This document shows positions 27,262 through 34,805 of a DNA stretch of 64,000 nt, in pieces. Under the pieces are notes generated by a model. It was not told where the DNA came from. It made no database searches and worked only from the letters and a program-made list of their open reading frames with translations. A program made the position numbers and the translations under genes. Origin of the DNA: Runella salmonicolor. Its GTDB lineage: Bacteria; Bacteroidota; Bacteroidia; Cytophagales; Spirosomataceae. The stretch covers positions 1 to 64,000 of the forward strand of contig NZ_JAMZEL010000010.1 of assembly GCF_024158025.1 (NCBI RefSeq), given 5' to 3'. The number at the start of each line of letters is the position of its first letter. The stretch's first letter is position 1.

Positions 27262-27540
27262 GAGAGTACTCAATTCAACTTGCTGGACAAAAACAGCGTT
27301 CCCGGCGCTCCCCGTGTTACAAACACTTTGTTTATGGAAAGGTCGAAATCACCCTGCGGAAGACTTCGACCAACGGGGGGGGCTGTAATGGGTAGGTTTT
27401 TCTAAAAACCCCATACTGAGGAACAATGTAGATTTCTCAGGCCAGAAACCCCTATTAGGGCCATCAACTCCTCTTTAAAGGGCCGTGGCGCAATTTTTTA
27501 GTACATAAATGAGGTTTTCTCATTTACGTATCATCACGCC
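27262..27540. other. Intergenic region with inverted repeats before the CrtA-like gene
   Basis: GGTCGAA (27341-27347) and TTCGACC (27365-27371) form a hairpin followed by a run of eight G. Directly upstream of the CrtA-like gene, TACATAAATGAG (27502-27513) and CTCATTTACGTA (27519-27530) form a near-perfect stem with a TTTT-type loop, a possible operator or leader structure. No gene is seen. Confidence 0.5.
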
Positions 27541-28284
27541 ATGCTGTTTCATCCCCTTATGCCAACGTTGGCTCATTGCCCTATTACCACGGTTTCGCTG
27601 TTCCGCTTTCCATCGCCTCAACAATGGTGGGCTTTTACCCAAATGGGGCTAAAATCGCTGCTGAATCCGCTGCCCCATGGACTTACTTTCGGTAAAATGA
27701 TGGGCTGCGGACGTGCCGGATTTGGTCTGCTGCCCGATTTTTCGCAGTATGCGCTTATCGCGCAATGGAAAACCGAAGAGGAGGCAAACCACTTCTTTTC
27801 TTCAGAAAAAACAAAAATGTACTTGGAACGCGCCAAAGAATCCTATACCATGCAGTTGGCTCCGATTCAATCGCACGGCCTTTGGGACGGACAAAACCCA
27901 TTTGCCGCCACGCCCCCCACTCCGTCTTTGGGCCCGATTGTGGTACTGACGCGGGCCAGCTTACGCATCAGCCAACTGCTCTCATTCTGGCGGCATGTTC
28001 CATCTACTTACCGAGCCATGCAGGCAGCGGAAGGGCTCATTATGGCGGTGGGTGTAGGGGAAGTTCCGGTTATACAACAGGCGACATTAAGTATTTGGGA
28101 GAATGCAGAAGCCATCCGAAAGTTTGCTTACCAAAGCGGGTTTCATAAAGAAGTAATCAAAAAAACGCGGCAGCAGCATTGGTACCGCGAGGAATTGTTT
28201 GCCCGATTTAGTGCCATTGCCACCGCCGGAACCTATTTGGGAAAAGACCCTATCCTCGCAGCCGTGGCTCACAGCTTGCAGTGA
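27541..28284 (+). CDS. Spheroidene monooxygenase (CrtA)-like protein
   Basis: 247 residues, close to the CrtA family length of about 230-250. It matches the family pattern TTVSLFRF near the N terminus, then KMMGCGRAGFGLLPDFSQYALIAQW, FWRHVPSTYRAMQAAEGLI, VGVGEVPVIQQATLSIWEN, RKFAYQS-FHKEVIKKTRQQHWYREELFARF. CrtA proteins oxygenate carotenoids. No carotenoid genes are nearby, so the substrate is uncertain and the homolog may do something else. An alternative start at Met7 (27559) is possible. It stands alone, flanked by an inverted repeat upstream and repeat C downstream. Confidence 0.75.
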   Translation: MLFHPLMPTLAHCPITTVSLFRFPSPQQWWAFTQMGLKSLLNPLPHGLTFGKMMGCGRAGFGLLPDFSQYALIAQWKTEEEANHFFSSEKTKMYLERAKESYTMQLAPIQSHGLWDGQNPFAATPPTPSLGPIVVLTRASLRISQLLSFWRHVPSTYRAMQAAEGLIMAVGVGEVPVIQQATLSIWENAEAIRKFAYQSGFHKEVIKKTRQQHWYREELFARFSAIATAGTYLGKDPILAAVAHSLQ

Positions 28285-28329
28285 TTAGTAGCTACTTCGC
28301 GGCACGCATCATGTTGCAAGTACCCATTT

Positions 28330-28493
28330 TGTCAGGCCGTAGGTATCTAAATTTTTTTTCTCCAAAATGAAAGTACTGTGGGACGCAGCTCATGGGGAAA
28401 GAAGCAAATGTATATAGGCAAAACGGCTGGAAGCCTTGTGATAGGCGTCACGGCTCGGGCCGCCCCGTCGCGGGACGCGAGCGACTGCGGGGG
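28330..28493 (+). repeat. Interspersed palindromic repeat, copy C
   Basis: It opens TTGTCAGGCCG, keeps the interior seen in copy A (CCAAAATGAAAG ... GGGGAAAGAA ... ATAGGCA ... AACGGCTGGAAGCC) and the end seen in copy B (TTGTGATAGGCGTCACGG.TCGGGC), closing with TCGCGGGACGCGAGCGACTG plus five G. All three copies have the same orientation. It thus links A and B as one family. Confidence 0.85.
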
Positions 28494-28846
28494 AAAAACT
28501 TTCTCTGTAAAGAAACGTCTGGATAAAATTAAAAAAACAACGTCACTTGTGTTTCACCTTTAAGAGAATACCCACGACCCGACTTATTTTTTTTAGAAAC
28601 AACTGCAATGGGAAGGAACTTTCATGAAAAACCTGCATGTAATATATTATGGTAGTAAATTATTGACTAGTTGATTATAGAAATATGTCCAAAAGGCACT
28701 TCTCCCCACAAGACGCAATATACTTTTTAATTTATTCACCCCAAAAAATCAAAACATCCTATCATTCCAATTAAGGCTAACCTTACGAAAAGCAAGGGGG
28801 AAATAAATATTGCTGATTCATTTTATTTAGCAGTCACCTAAAATAA
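28494..28846. other. AT-rich stretch without a recognisable gene
   Basis: About 350 bases. Short frames here have no recognisable content. I see no strong palindrome or promoter. Confidence 0.4.
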
Positions 28847-28871
28847 AAGCGCGAGGCAATGCCCCGCGCTT
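28847..28871 (-). terminator. Terminator behind the truncated oxidoreductase 3' end
   Basis: AAGCGCG-A-GGC, loop AAT, GCC-C-CGCGCTT. On the minus strand TTTTATTTTAGG follows. It is 23 bases past the stop codon of the 3' remnant at 28894, suggesting this is the original terminator of the oxidoreductase gene. Confidence 0.8.
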
Positions 28872-28893
28872 CGTGTATAAAGAGGGAATGAAA

Positions 28894-28970
28894 TTACCCA
28901 ATCGCCTCAGCAGCAGTATCTTTCCAGCTCCGTGAATTGGCTGATGCAATGACGGCTTCGCATACTTTTT
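28894..28970 (-). pseudogene. Duplicate 3' end of the Gfo/Idh/MocA oxidoreductase gene
   Basis: The minus-strand translation reads KVCEAVIASANSRSWKDTA and ends AEAIG-stop. It matches the end of the intact gene at 29955-31115 (KVCEAVIESANSRSWKDTG ... AEAIG). About nine of every ten of the 77 bases agree, and the match breaks off at TTTTT (28966-28970). The remnant keeps its own terminator. It marks the left edge of a segment inserted at the end of the oxidoreductase gene. Confidence 0.9.
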
Positions 28971-29000
28971 CAAGATACTACTGGTTTGCCTTTACAACAG

Positions 29001-29034
29001 TTCGACCTGCGTAGGGCGGCCCGTGCAGGTCGAA
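29001..29034. repeat. Palindrome near the left edge of the inserted segment
   Basis: TTCGACCTGC (29001-29010) and GCAGGTCGAA (29025-29034) form a perfect 10-base stem, with GGG/CCC pairing in the loop. It lies 30 bases from the break in homology at 28970 and shares TTCGACC with the hairpin at 27341-27371. Confidence 0.7.
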
Positions 29035-29049
29035 TTATTGCCGCTATTC

Positions 29050-29082
29050 TTTTATGAAGCAACACCATTTTGTGTAGCTTTG
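29050..29082 (+). promoter_or_regulatory. Candidate promoter of the MNT/HEPN pair
   Basis: TAGCTTTG (29075-29082) matches TAnnTTTG. TTTA (29051-29054) stands 20 bases upstream, near the -33 TTTG consensus. The implied leader before the start at 29131 is about 42 bases. Confidence 0.45.
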
Positions 29083-29130
29083 CTGTATCGAAGGATTTAG
29101 AAAGTTTTTGAACATAGCAAATAGTAGGAT

Positions 29131-29433
29131 ATGAAAGCAACAACCAAACATCAAATGACTATTTTAGAGTTAGAAGATATTTTACGGCGTCATGGGATTT
29201 TTGATGCCTTTGGTATCACTCAGTTGGGGGTGTTTGGGTCATTTGCACGTGGAGAGGCATATCGGGATATTGATTTTTTATTAGAAGAGGAATTGGACTA
29301 CGATACCCGCAAACGCCTCAAAACTCGTCTATCAAGGGTCTTAAAAACAAAGATAGATATTGTTCCCTCAAAATATGCCGACCCCATTATTTTGTACCGT
29401 GCCCAAAAAGAACTCAAATATGTCCGTAAATAA
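29131..29433 (+). CDS. MNT-type nucleotidyltransferase, probable antitoxin of a HEPN/MNT pair
   Basis: 100 residues, a minimal nucleotidyltransferase. The motif GVFGSFARGEAYRDIDFLLE gives the G-S and D-x-D catalytic residues (about residues 35-51); a third carboxylate is likely in KIDIVPSKY near residue 74. In HEPN/MNT systems the MNT protein adds AMP to the HEPN toxin and silences it. The partner frame starts inside this gene (29420, 14-base overlap). The domain looks complete, in contrast to the partner. It lies in the segment inserted at the 3' end of the oxidoreductase gene. Confidence 0.88.
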   Translation: MKATTKHQMTILELEDILRRHGIFDAFGITQLGVFGSFARGEAYRDIDFLLEEELDYDTRKRLKTRLSRVLKTKIDIVPSKYADPIILYRAQKELKYVRK

Positions 29434-29863
29434 AAGCCGCGATTTGTTACCTTTATTGGTCATGTTAGAATCTGTGGAAAAAATTTTGTTGTATGCACAG
29501 GGCTTCCAAACGGCAAAAGATTTCCATTAGGCAGACGATCAATTAAGGTTCAATGCTTCCTTATTGTTACTTTCGAACGTGGGTGAAAATGCAGGAAAAA
29601 TATCTGAATCAACACGCACAGCTTACCCGATATTTCCGTGGAAGCAAGTACGTGGTTTAAGAAATCGCATAGCTCACGATTATACAGGAATTGATTTTGA
29701 AATGGTATTTGATATTGTTAGCCGTCATATCCCACCACTTAAAATTGCCATAGAAAAAATCCTAAAAGAAGGCTTAGCAAATGGTTTTTTCGATAAAAGT
29801 GAATGCAACGCAGCCCAAAACAGCATTTTTTACAGACATATTGACTTTAAGAGATTTATATAG
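29420..29863 (+). pseudogene. HEPN toxin gene (DUF86/HepT-like) interrupted by an in-frame TAG
   Basis: From ATG at 29420 the frame reads 36 residues (MSVNKSRDLLPLLVMLESVEKI..., ending TAKDFH), meets TAG at 29528-29530 and then continues in the same frame with ADDQLRFNASLLLLSNVGEN, the normal inner part of a HepT-like HEPN protein. The RNase motif R-x4-H is present in GLRNRIAHDYTGID. Without the stop the protein would have about 146 residues. A single base change (for example from TAT or CAG) would explain it. Either the toxin is dead, the base is a sequencing error, or an internal start makes a shorter product. The last 25 residues are longer than usual for the family. Confidence 0.85.
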
Positions 29864-29914
29864 TCGCTTAGTCCGCAGGCTATAAAAAACATACTGCTGA
29901 TTTTGTTTTAAACA

Positions 29915-29947
29915 AACCTTTCCAAGGTTTTGAATCTTGGAAAGGTT
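29915..29947 (-). terminator. Perfect palindrome after the intact oxidoreductase gene
   Basis: AACCTTTCCAAG (29915-29926), loop GTTTTGAAT, CTTGGAAAGGTT (29936-29947). It begins 8 bases past the stop codon at 29955 and forms the right edge of the inserted segment. The minus-strand tail is TGTTTAAAAC. It resembles the AACCTyGGC-type palindromes at 32301 and 50190. Confidence 0.7.
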
Positions 29948-29954
29948 ACAAATG

Positions 29955-31115
29955 CTACCCAATCGCTTCTGCGCCAGTATCTTTCCAGCTCCGTGAATTG
30001 GCTGATTCAATGACGGCTTCGCATACTTTTTGGGTTTGGAGCGCGTCTCTGAACGTAGGGCCGCAAGGCTCGCCAGTTTCGAGGCTTTTGAGGAAATCGG
30101 CCACTTGGTGAATGAAGCTGTGCTCGTAGCCGATGCCGCAACCCGGAATCCACCAACGGTTCATGTACGGTTGGTCGCCGTCGGTTACGTGGATGGAGCG
30201 CCAGCCGCGCACGATAGATTCGTCGCTGTGGTCAAAATATTCGAGGCGGTTCAGGTCGTGCAAATCCCAGCGGATAGACGCGTGCTCGCCGTTGATTTCA
30301 AAGGTATAGAGGGCTTTGTGGCCACGTGCATAGCGCGTAGACTCAAAAAGACCCAGTGAACCGTTGGCAAAATGGCAATGGAAAAGACAGGCATCATCGA
30401 TACCCACGGGCTGTACTTTGCCCGTCAGTTGGTGCATACGCTCTTTCACGAAGGTTTCGGTCATGGCCGATACGTCGGTAATGGCACCATTGAGCCACAT
30501 GGCGGTATCAATACAGTGCGCCAATAAGTCGCCCGTTACGCCCGAACCAGCCGAATCTACATCCATGCGCCACAGGCCCGTTCCGCCCTGCGGCAGGTCG
30601 GCGTTGATGGTCCAGTCTTGGAGGAAGTTGGCGCGGTAGTGAAATATCTTGCCCAGCTTGCCCGAATCCACGATTTGCTTCGCCAAAGTCACGGCGGGTA
30701 TGCGGCGGTAGTTGTACCAAACGGTGGTTTTCACGCCCGCTTTTTCGGCGGCTTCCACCATCGTTTCACCTTCGGCCAGGGTGCGCGCCAGTGGTTTTTC
30801 GCACAGAATCATCTTACCCGCAGCGGCAGCGGCCAAAGCGATTTCGGCGTGGCTGTCGTTGGGCGTACAGATGTCGATGGCGTCAATATCATCGCGGGCC
30901 ACGAGTGCTTTCCAATCCGTTTCGTAAGATTCGAAGCCCCATTGTTCGGCAAATGCCTTTACCTTCTCGGCGTTGCGCGAGCAAACCGCCTTCAATACGG
31001 GATGATATTCTAATTCAGGGAAAAAATTTGCAATTCGGTTATATCCATTGGAGTGCGTACGGCCCATCAAACCCGTTCCTACCAATCCAATGCGTATTTG
31101 TTTTTTTTGTGCCAT
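29955..31115 (-). CDS. Gfo/Idh/MocA family oxidoreductase
   Basis: 386 residues. The NAD(P) site is IRIGLVGTGLMGRTHSNGY (residues 7-25); the family motif EKP is at 106-108 (LCEKPLA). The C-terminal substrate domain has GVTGDLLAHCIDTAMWLNG, with the Asp/His pair used in catalysis in this family. Such enzymes oxidise or reduce sugars and polyols (inositol, glucose, 1,5-anhydro sugars, 3-keto glycosides). It lacks a signal peptide, so it is cytoplasmic. It is the last gene of the sugar cluster; its 3' end is duplicated at 28894-28970. A terminator hairpin and a -7 like element upstream suggest it can be transcribed on its own. Confidence 0.92.
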   Translation of the reverse strand: MAQKKQIRIGLVGTGLMGRTHSNGYNRIANFFPELEYHPVLKAVCSRNAEKVKAFAEQWGFESYETDWKALVARDDIDAIDICTPNDSHAEIALAAAAAGKMILCEKPLARTLAEGETMVEAAEKAGVKTTVWYNYRRIPAVTLAKQIVDSGKLGKIFHYRANFLQDWTINADLPQGGTGLWRMDVDSAGSGVTGDLLAHCIDTAMWLNGAITDVSAMTETFVKERMHQLTGKVQPVGIDDACLFHCHFANGSLGLFESTRYARGHKALYTFEINGEHASIRWDLHDLNRLEYFDHSDESIVRGWRSIHVTDGDQPYMNRWWIPGCGIGYEHSFIHQVADFLKSLETGEPCGPTFRDALQTQKVCEAVIESANSRSWKDTGAEAIG

Positions 31116-31147
31116 TTTTCTTTAAGTTGTTAAGGGTTAACAAATTA

Positions 31148-31155
31148 CAAAGCTA
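31148..31155 (-). promoter_or_regulatory. Candidate -7 element of the oxidoreductase gene
   Basis: On the minus strand TAGCTTTG, matching TAnnTTTG and identical to the element before the MNT gene. It is 33 bases from the start at 31115. The -33 region is taken up by a terminator hairpin, so the call is weak. Confidence 0.35.
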
Positions 31156-31167
31156 CACTTCGAAAGA

Positions 31168-31200
31168 AGACGTGGAAAGTTTTTGAAACTTCCCACGTCT
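31168..31200 (-). terminator. Terminator after the 344-residue isomerase gene
   Basis: AGACGTGG (31168-31175) and CCACGTCT (31193-31200), with inner pairing AAGTTT/AAACTT. It is 10 bases past the stop codon at 31210. Confidence 0.7.
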
Positions 31201-31209
31201 ATAAATCTC

Positions 31210-32244
31210 TTATGCTTCGTACCAGCCGTGTGCCTTACGCACGTTGATCATCGTAGCCAGAATGTCATTCCAAGTTTGTTGCTTGGTCATCACCTCGTTG
31301 GCAAACATACAGCCATCCCAGCAAATGTGCTTGAAGGCTTTGGTAAGCTCACCACTTTCGTCGCGGAGCCAAAGTCCAGCGTCATGCACTACGTCCAGCT
31401 TCCCGTTGGGGTCAGTGGCCAAGCAGTGGCGACCCGTTTTATCGTGTGAGCCTGTTCCGTGTACGGTTCCGTCGTTTTGAGCCACGTGGAAATCAATCGT
31501 CCAAGGACGAAGCGCTGCGGTCAATTTCTTCAACCCGTCTAAGAATGTTTGGCGGTCGCCCCACTGAAAATCTTCGGGCAGGATGCGGTGTTCGGGGGCA
31601 TTGTAGCCCAACAGATATAACGTGGTGTGCGACATATCAGCTTGGAAACCGATATTTTTACGGTCTACGGCTTCGAGGGTTTCGAGCATGTATTTCCAGC
31701 TGTGCATTCCGCCCCAGCAGATTTCACCTTCGGCGGCCAAACGCTCGCCAAAGTCGGCGGCTACGTCGGCCGCTTCGCGAAATGTTTGGGCAATGAGTTT
31801 GGTGTTGCCCGCAGGATCAGCGGCCCAGTCGTGGGGACTGCTTGCCGAGTCAATACGGACAATACCGTTGGGACGAATGCCCATTTCACGTAGTTTTTGG
31901 CCGATATGACAGCTTTTACGCACCATTTCTACAAACTCGGCACGTTGCTCTTTGGTACCCATGGCAGGGCCGCCCCAAATAGGAGCCACCAAACTACCGA
32001 TTTCGAGGCCGTGTGCGGCTACTTTATCGGCCAACCGTTTGATGCCATCGTCCGAAATATCAAGGTCGTAATGAGGATCAAAAAGTCCAAGGTCAACTCC
32101 GTCAAATTTAACACCGCCCACTTCCGCCGCAGCGGTCATTTCCAGCATGGTATCAAGTGAAATCGGCGGTTCGGAATCGGGACCTTTTCCTACAATACCC
32201 GGCCAAGTGGCATTGTGGAGTTTAGGATAATTATTTTCGGGCAT
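31210..32244 (-). CDS. Sugar phosphate isomerase/epimerase family TIM-barrel protein
   Basis: 344 residues, longer than the typical 270-290 of the AP_endonuc_2 group. Likely metal ligands lie in GEICWGGMHSWK (Glu), FQADMSHTTLY (Asp/His), TIDFHVAQNDG (His) and the C-terminal region. The N half has GGVKFDGVDLGLFDPHYDL. It is cytoplasmic (no signal). The family isomerises or epimerises sugars and some members act on keto-sugars. It lies between the ManA-like gene and the oxidoreductase gene of the same cluster. The exact reaction is unknown. Confidence 0.8.
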   Translation of the reverse strand: MPENNYPKLHNATWPGIVGKGPDSEPPISLDTMLEMTAAAEVGGVKFDGVDLGLFDPHYDLDISDDGIKRLADKVAAHGLEIGSLVAPIWGGPAMGTKEQRAEFVEMVRKSCHIGQKLREMGIRPNGIVRIDSASSPHDWAADPAGNTKLIAQTFREAADVAADFGERLAAEGEICWGGMHSWKYMLETLEAVDRKNIGFQADMSHTTLYLLGYNAPEHRILPEDFQWGDRQTFLDGLKKLTAALRPWTIDFHVAQNDGTVHGTGSHDKTGRHCLATDPNGKLDVVHDAGLWLRDESGELTKAFKHICWDGCMFANEVMTKQQTWNDILATMINVRKAHGWYEA

Positions 32245-32300
32245 GTTGATAAAAGTATTAAAGGTTAATAGTTAAGTGTTATCTGAGTATCTGTTCTGTC

Positions 32301-32368
32301 AACCTCGGCAAGGTTCCAAACCTTGCCGAGGTTAAGTTTGAAACTAGGGAGCAAACCTTGCCGAGGTT
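32301..32368. repeat. Perfect 15-base palindrome with an extra arm copy
   Basis: AACCTCGGCAAGGTT (32301-32315), loop CCA, AACCTTGCCGAGGTT (32319-32333); the right arm occurs again at 32354-32368. It fills the 128-base gap between the isomerase gene (start 32244) and the ManA-like gene (stop 32373). The same design, 15-base arms and 3-base loop, is found at 50190-50222. Confidence 0.85.
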
Positions 32369-32372
32369 AGTA

Positions 32373-33587
32373 TTAGAGTACCAAATCAGGGTTGTTGGGA
32401 CCAAAGTGTTTTAGAATCACGATTGGGTCGTTAGCCGACGGATTGCTGATTACAACCCCTTCTTTTGCCGCTGCTTCGCTCACAAAAAACTCATCGTTGG
32501 TCAATTGTCCGTACCGAATCAACGCGGGAGTTTCGATGTCCCACACGCCAAATTTGCCGTGGCCTTGCATCACAATCATACCATACGCTGCCGCGTCTTT
32601 GATGGTCACGGTGGCGCCGGGCATGACGGTGAGTTCTTTGGCACTGTATGCAGCGGATTTATAACAAATCCAGTTTTCTACGTATCCTTGGGCTTGCATA
32701 TCTTCCAACGGCCGTACGGGCTTAGGCATCATAAAGTGGTTGGCGGCAAAATTGGGGTCAACATTGGCTTCCCAGTCAATCACCGAAACCAACTCGTCAT
32801 AATCACCTACCTTGTCTTGTGGCGTGCCATTCCAAAGCAACTCTTCTGGCACAATTGCCTCATTGACAAGGCTTTGATACATTGCAAAAATATCGGATGC
32901 TTTTTGTGGCTCGTAGGTGCACAAGCTGCCTGGCGCGTGCAAAATACCTGGGGGCACGTCCCAGCCTGTGCCTGGCTCTAATTTATAAGCTGACGAAAAA
33001 TTGGTAATTTTGTTGTCACCTTTGTTGAAGTCCATCAAGCATTGCTTGATTTGTTCTTTGGTTGTACCCGGAGTAATTCCGAAGAAAGTATAGGGGAAAT
33101 CACCACCGTGGTTGTTGAGTTGGGGAGGGAAATAATAGGCTTCGGGTTTTCCATTTTGCCCTACCAAAGCCGCCTTTTCGTCGTTATGGTGAATGTGGTG
33201 CGGCAGGGGGCCCATGTTATCAAAAAACTTAGAATACATCGGCCAGCTTTTGTACTCATCCCACAGACGGTCACCGATGATTTCGCCTTTCAGCTCGTCG
33301 ATAACGTCTTTTAGTAATAGTTGTTCGGTTGTATCTCCGTCCTGAAAAACCACTTTGCTCAAGCCTTCGTGCTCGCCCGTCAACGGACCGTTTTTAGCCG
33401 GCGTGGTTGACGACAGCCAACGCTCGTCGATACCGCCGCGCACGCCACCCAACACGTAATAATCGTCGGGGTGTAATTTAATTCTTCGTCCGGGTACGCA
33501 AAAAGAGCGCGGTACCCATGTAGGGGCTAAGCGTAAAATCCCTTTTCCTTGTTCTAAGGCTTTTGCTGCTAAACTTACATTTGCCAT
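32373..33587 (-). CDS. Phosphomannose isomerase-like cupin protein
   Basis: 404 residues from MANVSLAAKALEQGKGILRL at 33587; the frame also has an ATG at 33611. The centre resembles type I ManA: LPHHIHHNDEKAALVGQNGK then PEAYYFPPQLN, with the histidines and acid that hold zinc, and GWDVPPGILHAPG as the second metal strand. The C-terminal part is a further cupin (ELTVMPGATVTIKDAAAYGMIV). It may isomerise a sugar or sugar phosphate in the cytoplasm. The protein is too far from ManA to claim mannose 6-phosphate. It is part of the catabolic cluster. Confidence 0.65.
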   Translation of the reverse strand: MANVSLAAKALEQGKGILRLAPTWVPRSFCVPGRRIKLHPDDYYVLGGVRGGIDERWLSSTTPAKNGPLTGEHEGLSKVVFQDGDTTEQLLLKDVIDELKGEIIGDRLWDEYKSWPMYSKFFDNMGPLPHHIHHNDEKAALVGQNGKPEAYYFPPQLNNHGGDFPYTFFGITPGTTKEQIKQCLMDFNKGDNKITNFSSAYKLEPGTGWDVPPGILHAPGSLCTYEPQKASDIFAMYQSLVNEAIVPEELLWNGTPQDKVGDYDELVSVIDWEANVDPNFAANHFMMPKPVRPLEDMQAQGYVENWICYKSAAYSAKELTVMPGATVTIKDAAAYGMIVMQGHGKFGVWDIETPALIRYGQLTNDEFFVSEAAAKEGVVISNPSANDPIVILKHFGPNNPDLVL

Positions 33588-33660
33588 TTTCTGTATAAAG
33601 TGCTCGTGCACAATTTAATAGTTGATTGTTGTTCGTTATTATTTTATTTGCAGAGACAGG

Positions 33661-34710
33661 TTACAATGTCAAAACCTCTATTTCCAAATCATACGTGCGG
33701 CGTTCGCCGGGAGCCAACTGAATGAGCGTATTCTGTGCTCTGGCCGTTGCCTGTCCGATGGGCGGGTTGGTGCCCGGCTCGATACCCGTCACGTATTCGC
33801 CTTTGCCCCAGTGCTGCCAATTGGTCATCCAAGGCAGTTGGTTTTTCTGAAAACGTATCGCTAATTCAATACCTAGGGAAGCGTTGCGTATTCCACAATG
33901 GCACCTACCCGCAGCATCGGCATCAATATCAATAAAGGCCGCTTCTTCTCCACCTCCATTGTGCGCTTCCAGCGGGGCAGGGCAGGTTTTAAAATCATTT
34001 CCTTCTCTGAAAATCGGGTTGTTGGGATCACCATCACGCGATTTCCACGCGCCTTCCCACACAATTTCGGCACCTTCATCTACCAGCGGCCAGCCCAAAT
34101 TGCAGTGGTACAGCATCATGTGCGGTGTGGTGGTATTGGCGCGGTTAATCACTTCATCATGGATGCGAATTTTGGCCTCGCCGAGGGTTCCCGAAATGGT
34201 TCTCCGTAGTTCCAAAATAGGCCCAAAGACCTGCGTTTGCTTGATAATTCCCGTAATACTCATCTCCATTTTGCCAGCAACAGGGTCGGGCTGGATGATG
34301 GATTCTATTTCGGCGGGGATGTTGCTTACCAAGCCGTGTAATCCTCGTTCACCGTATTCATCCGACTCAGGCCCACCCACGTGCGACAGTCCACAGGTTG
34401 TTATTAATCCACCGCCAAAAGTCCGAATCCAGTCAATCCCCTTGCCCGAAAACGGCTGCGGTGGCATCACTCCTGCATGACTCAACCACGCCAAACTATG
34501 CTGATTATAGAATGCGTCAGCAATGTCCATGGCGCGGTCAATGACGACTTTGTAGCGCAGTCCCGTACCTGTATTTATCCACGCAATGCGCGTTCCTCTA
34601 CCCAGACCATTGTCGATGATGGACGTCTCAATCCCTCCCAATTGTGCCGCATTCGATAGTTTATTCGTCCAGGGCTGAGTCGTTATTTCTTTACCGTCCA
34701 TAAAAATCAA
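33661..34710 (-). CDS. DUF4432 family aldose-1-epimerase-like protein
   Basis: 349 residues (346 from the internal Met4). The galactose mutarotase-like fold is shown by YKVVIDRAMDIADAFYN, WIRTFGGGLITTCGLSHVGGP, GLHGLVSNIPAEI, MLYHCNLGWPLVDEGAEI and EPGTNPPIGQATARAQN. DUF4432 members occur in sugar acid and deoxy-sugar gene clusters and are thought to interconvert anomers or stabilise labile sugars. No signal peptide. It lies in the catabolic cluster between the alpha/beta hydrolase and ManA-like genes. Confidence 0.85.
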   Translation of the reverse strand: MIFMDGKEITTQPWTNKLSNAAQLGGIETSIIDNGLGRGTRIAWINTGTGLRYKVVIDRAMDIADAFYNQHSLAWLSHAGVMPPQPFSGKGIDWIRTFGGGLITTCGLSHVGGPESDEYGERGLHGLVSNIPAEIESIIQPDPVAGKMEMSITGIIKQTQVFGPILELRRTISGTLGEAKIRIHDEVINRANTTTPHMMLYHCNLGWPLVDEGAEIVWEGAWKSRDGDPNNPIFREGNDFKTCPAPLEAHNGGGEEAAFIDIDADAAGRCHCGIRNASLGIELAIRFQKNQLPWMTNWQHWGKGEYVTGIEPGTNPPIGQATARAQNTLIQLAPGERRTYDLEIEVLTL

Positions 34711-34805
34711 TTGTCAGTCACATCGTCGGTCAAAAAAGGCAAAAGCCCCTTAAAACCTATTTTTAATGTATTTTTTGCTTAAAAATTATGCATTTATTTA
34801 TCCAA

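Noticed and set aside
25500..28493. Integron-like cassette array with attC sites
   Set aside because: The repeats are palindromic and flank small genes, but genes occur in both orientations, the repeats lack recognisable R-box triplets (GTTRRRY), and no integrase is visible.
28378..28563. 61-residue plus-strand frame in repeat C
   Set aside because: It is composed of the repeat itself and has no counterpart that stays open in copies A and B.
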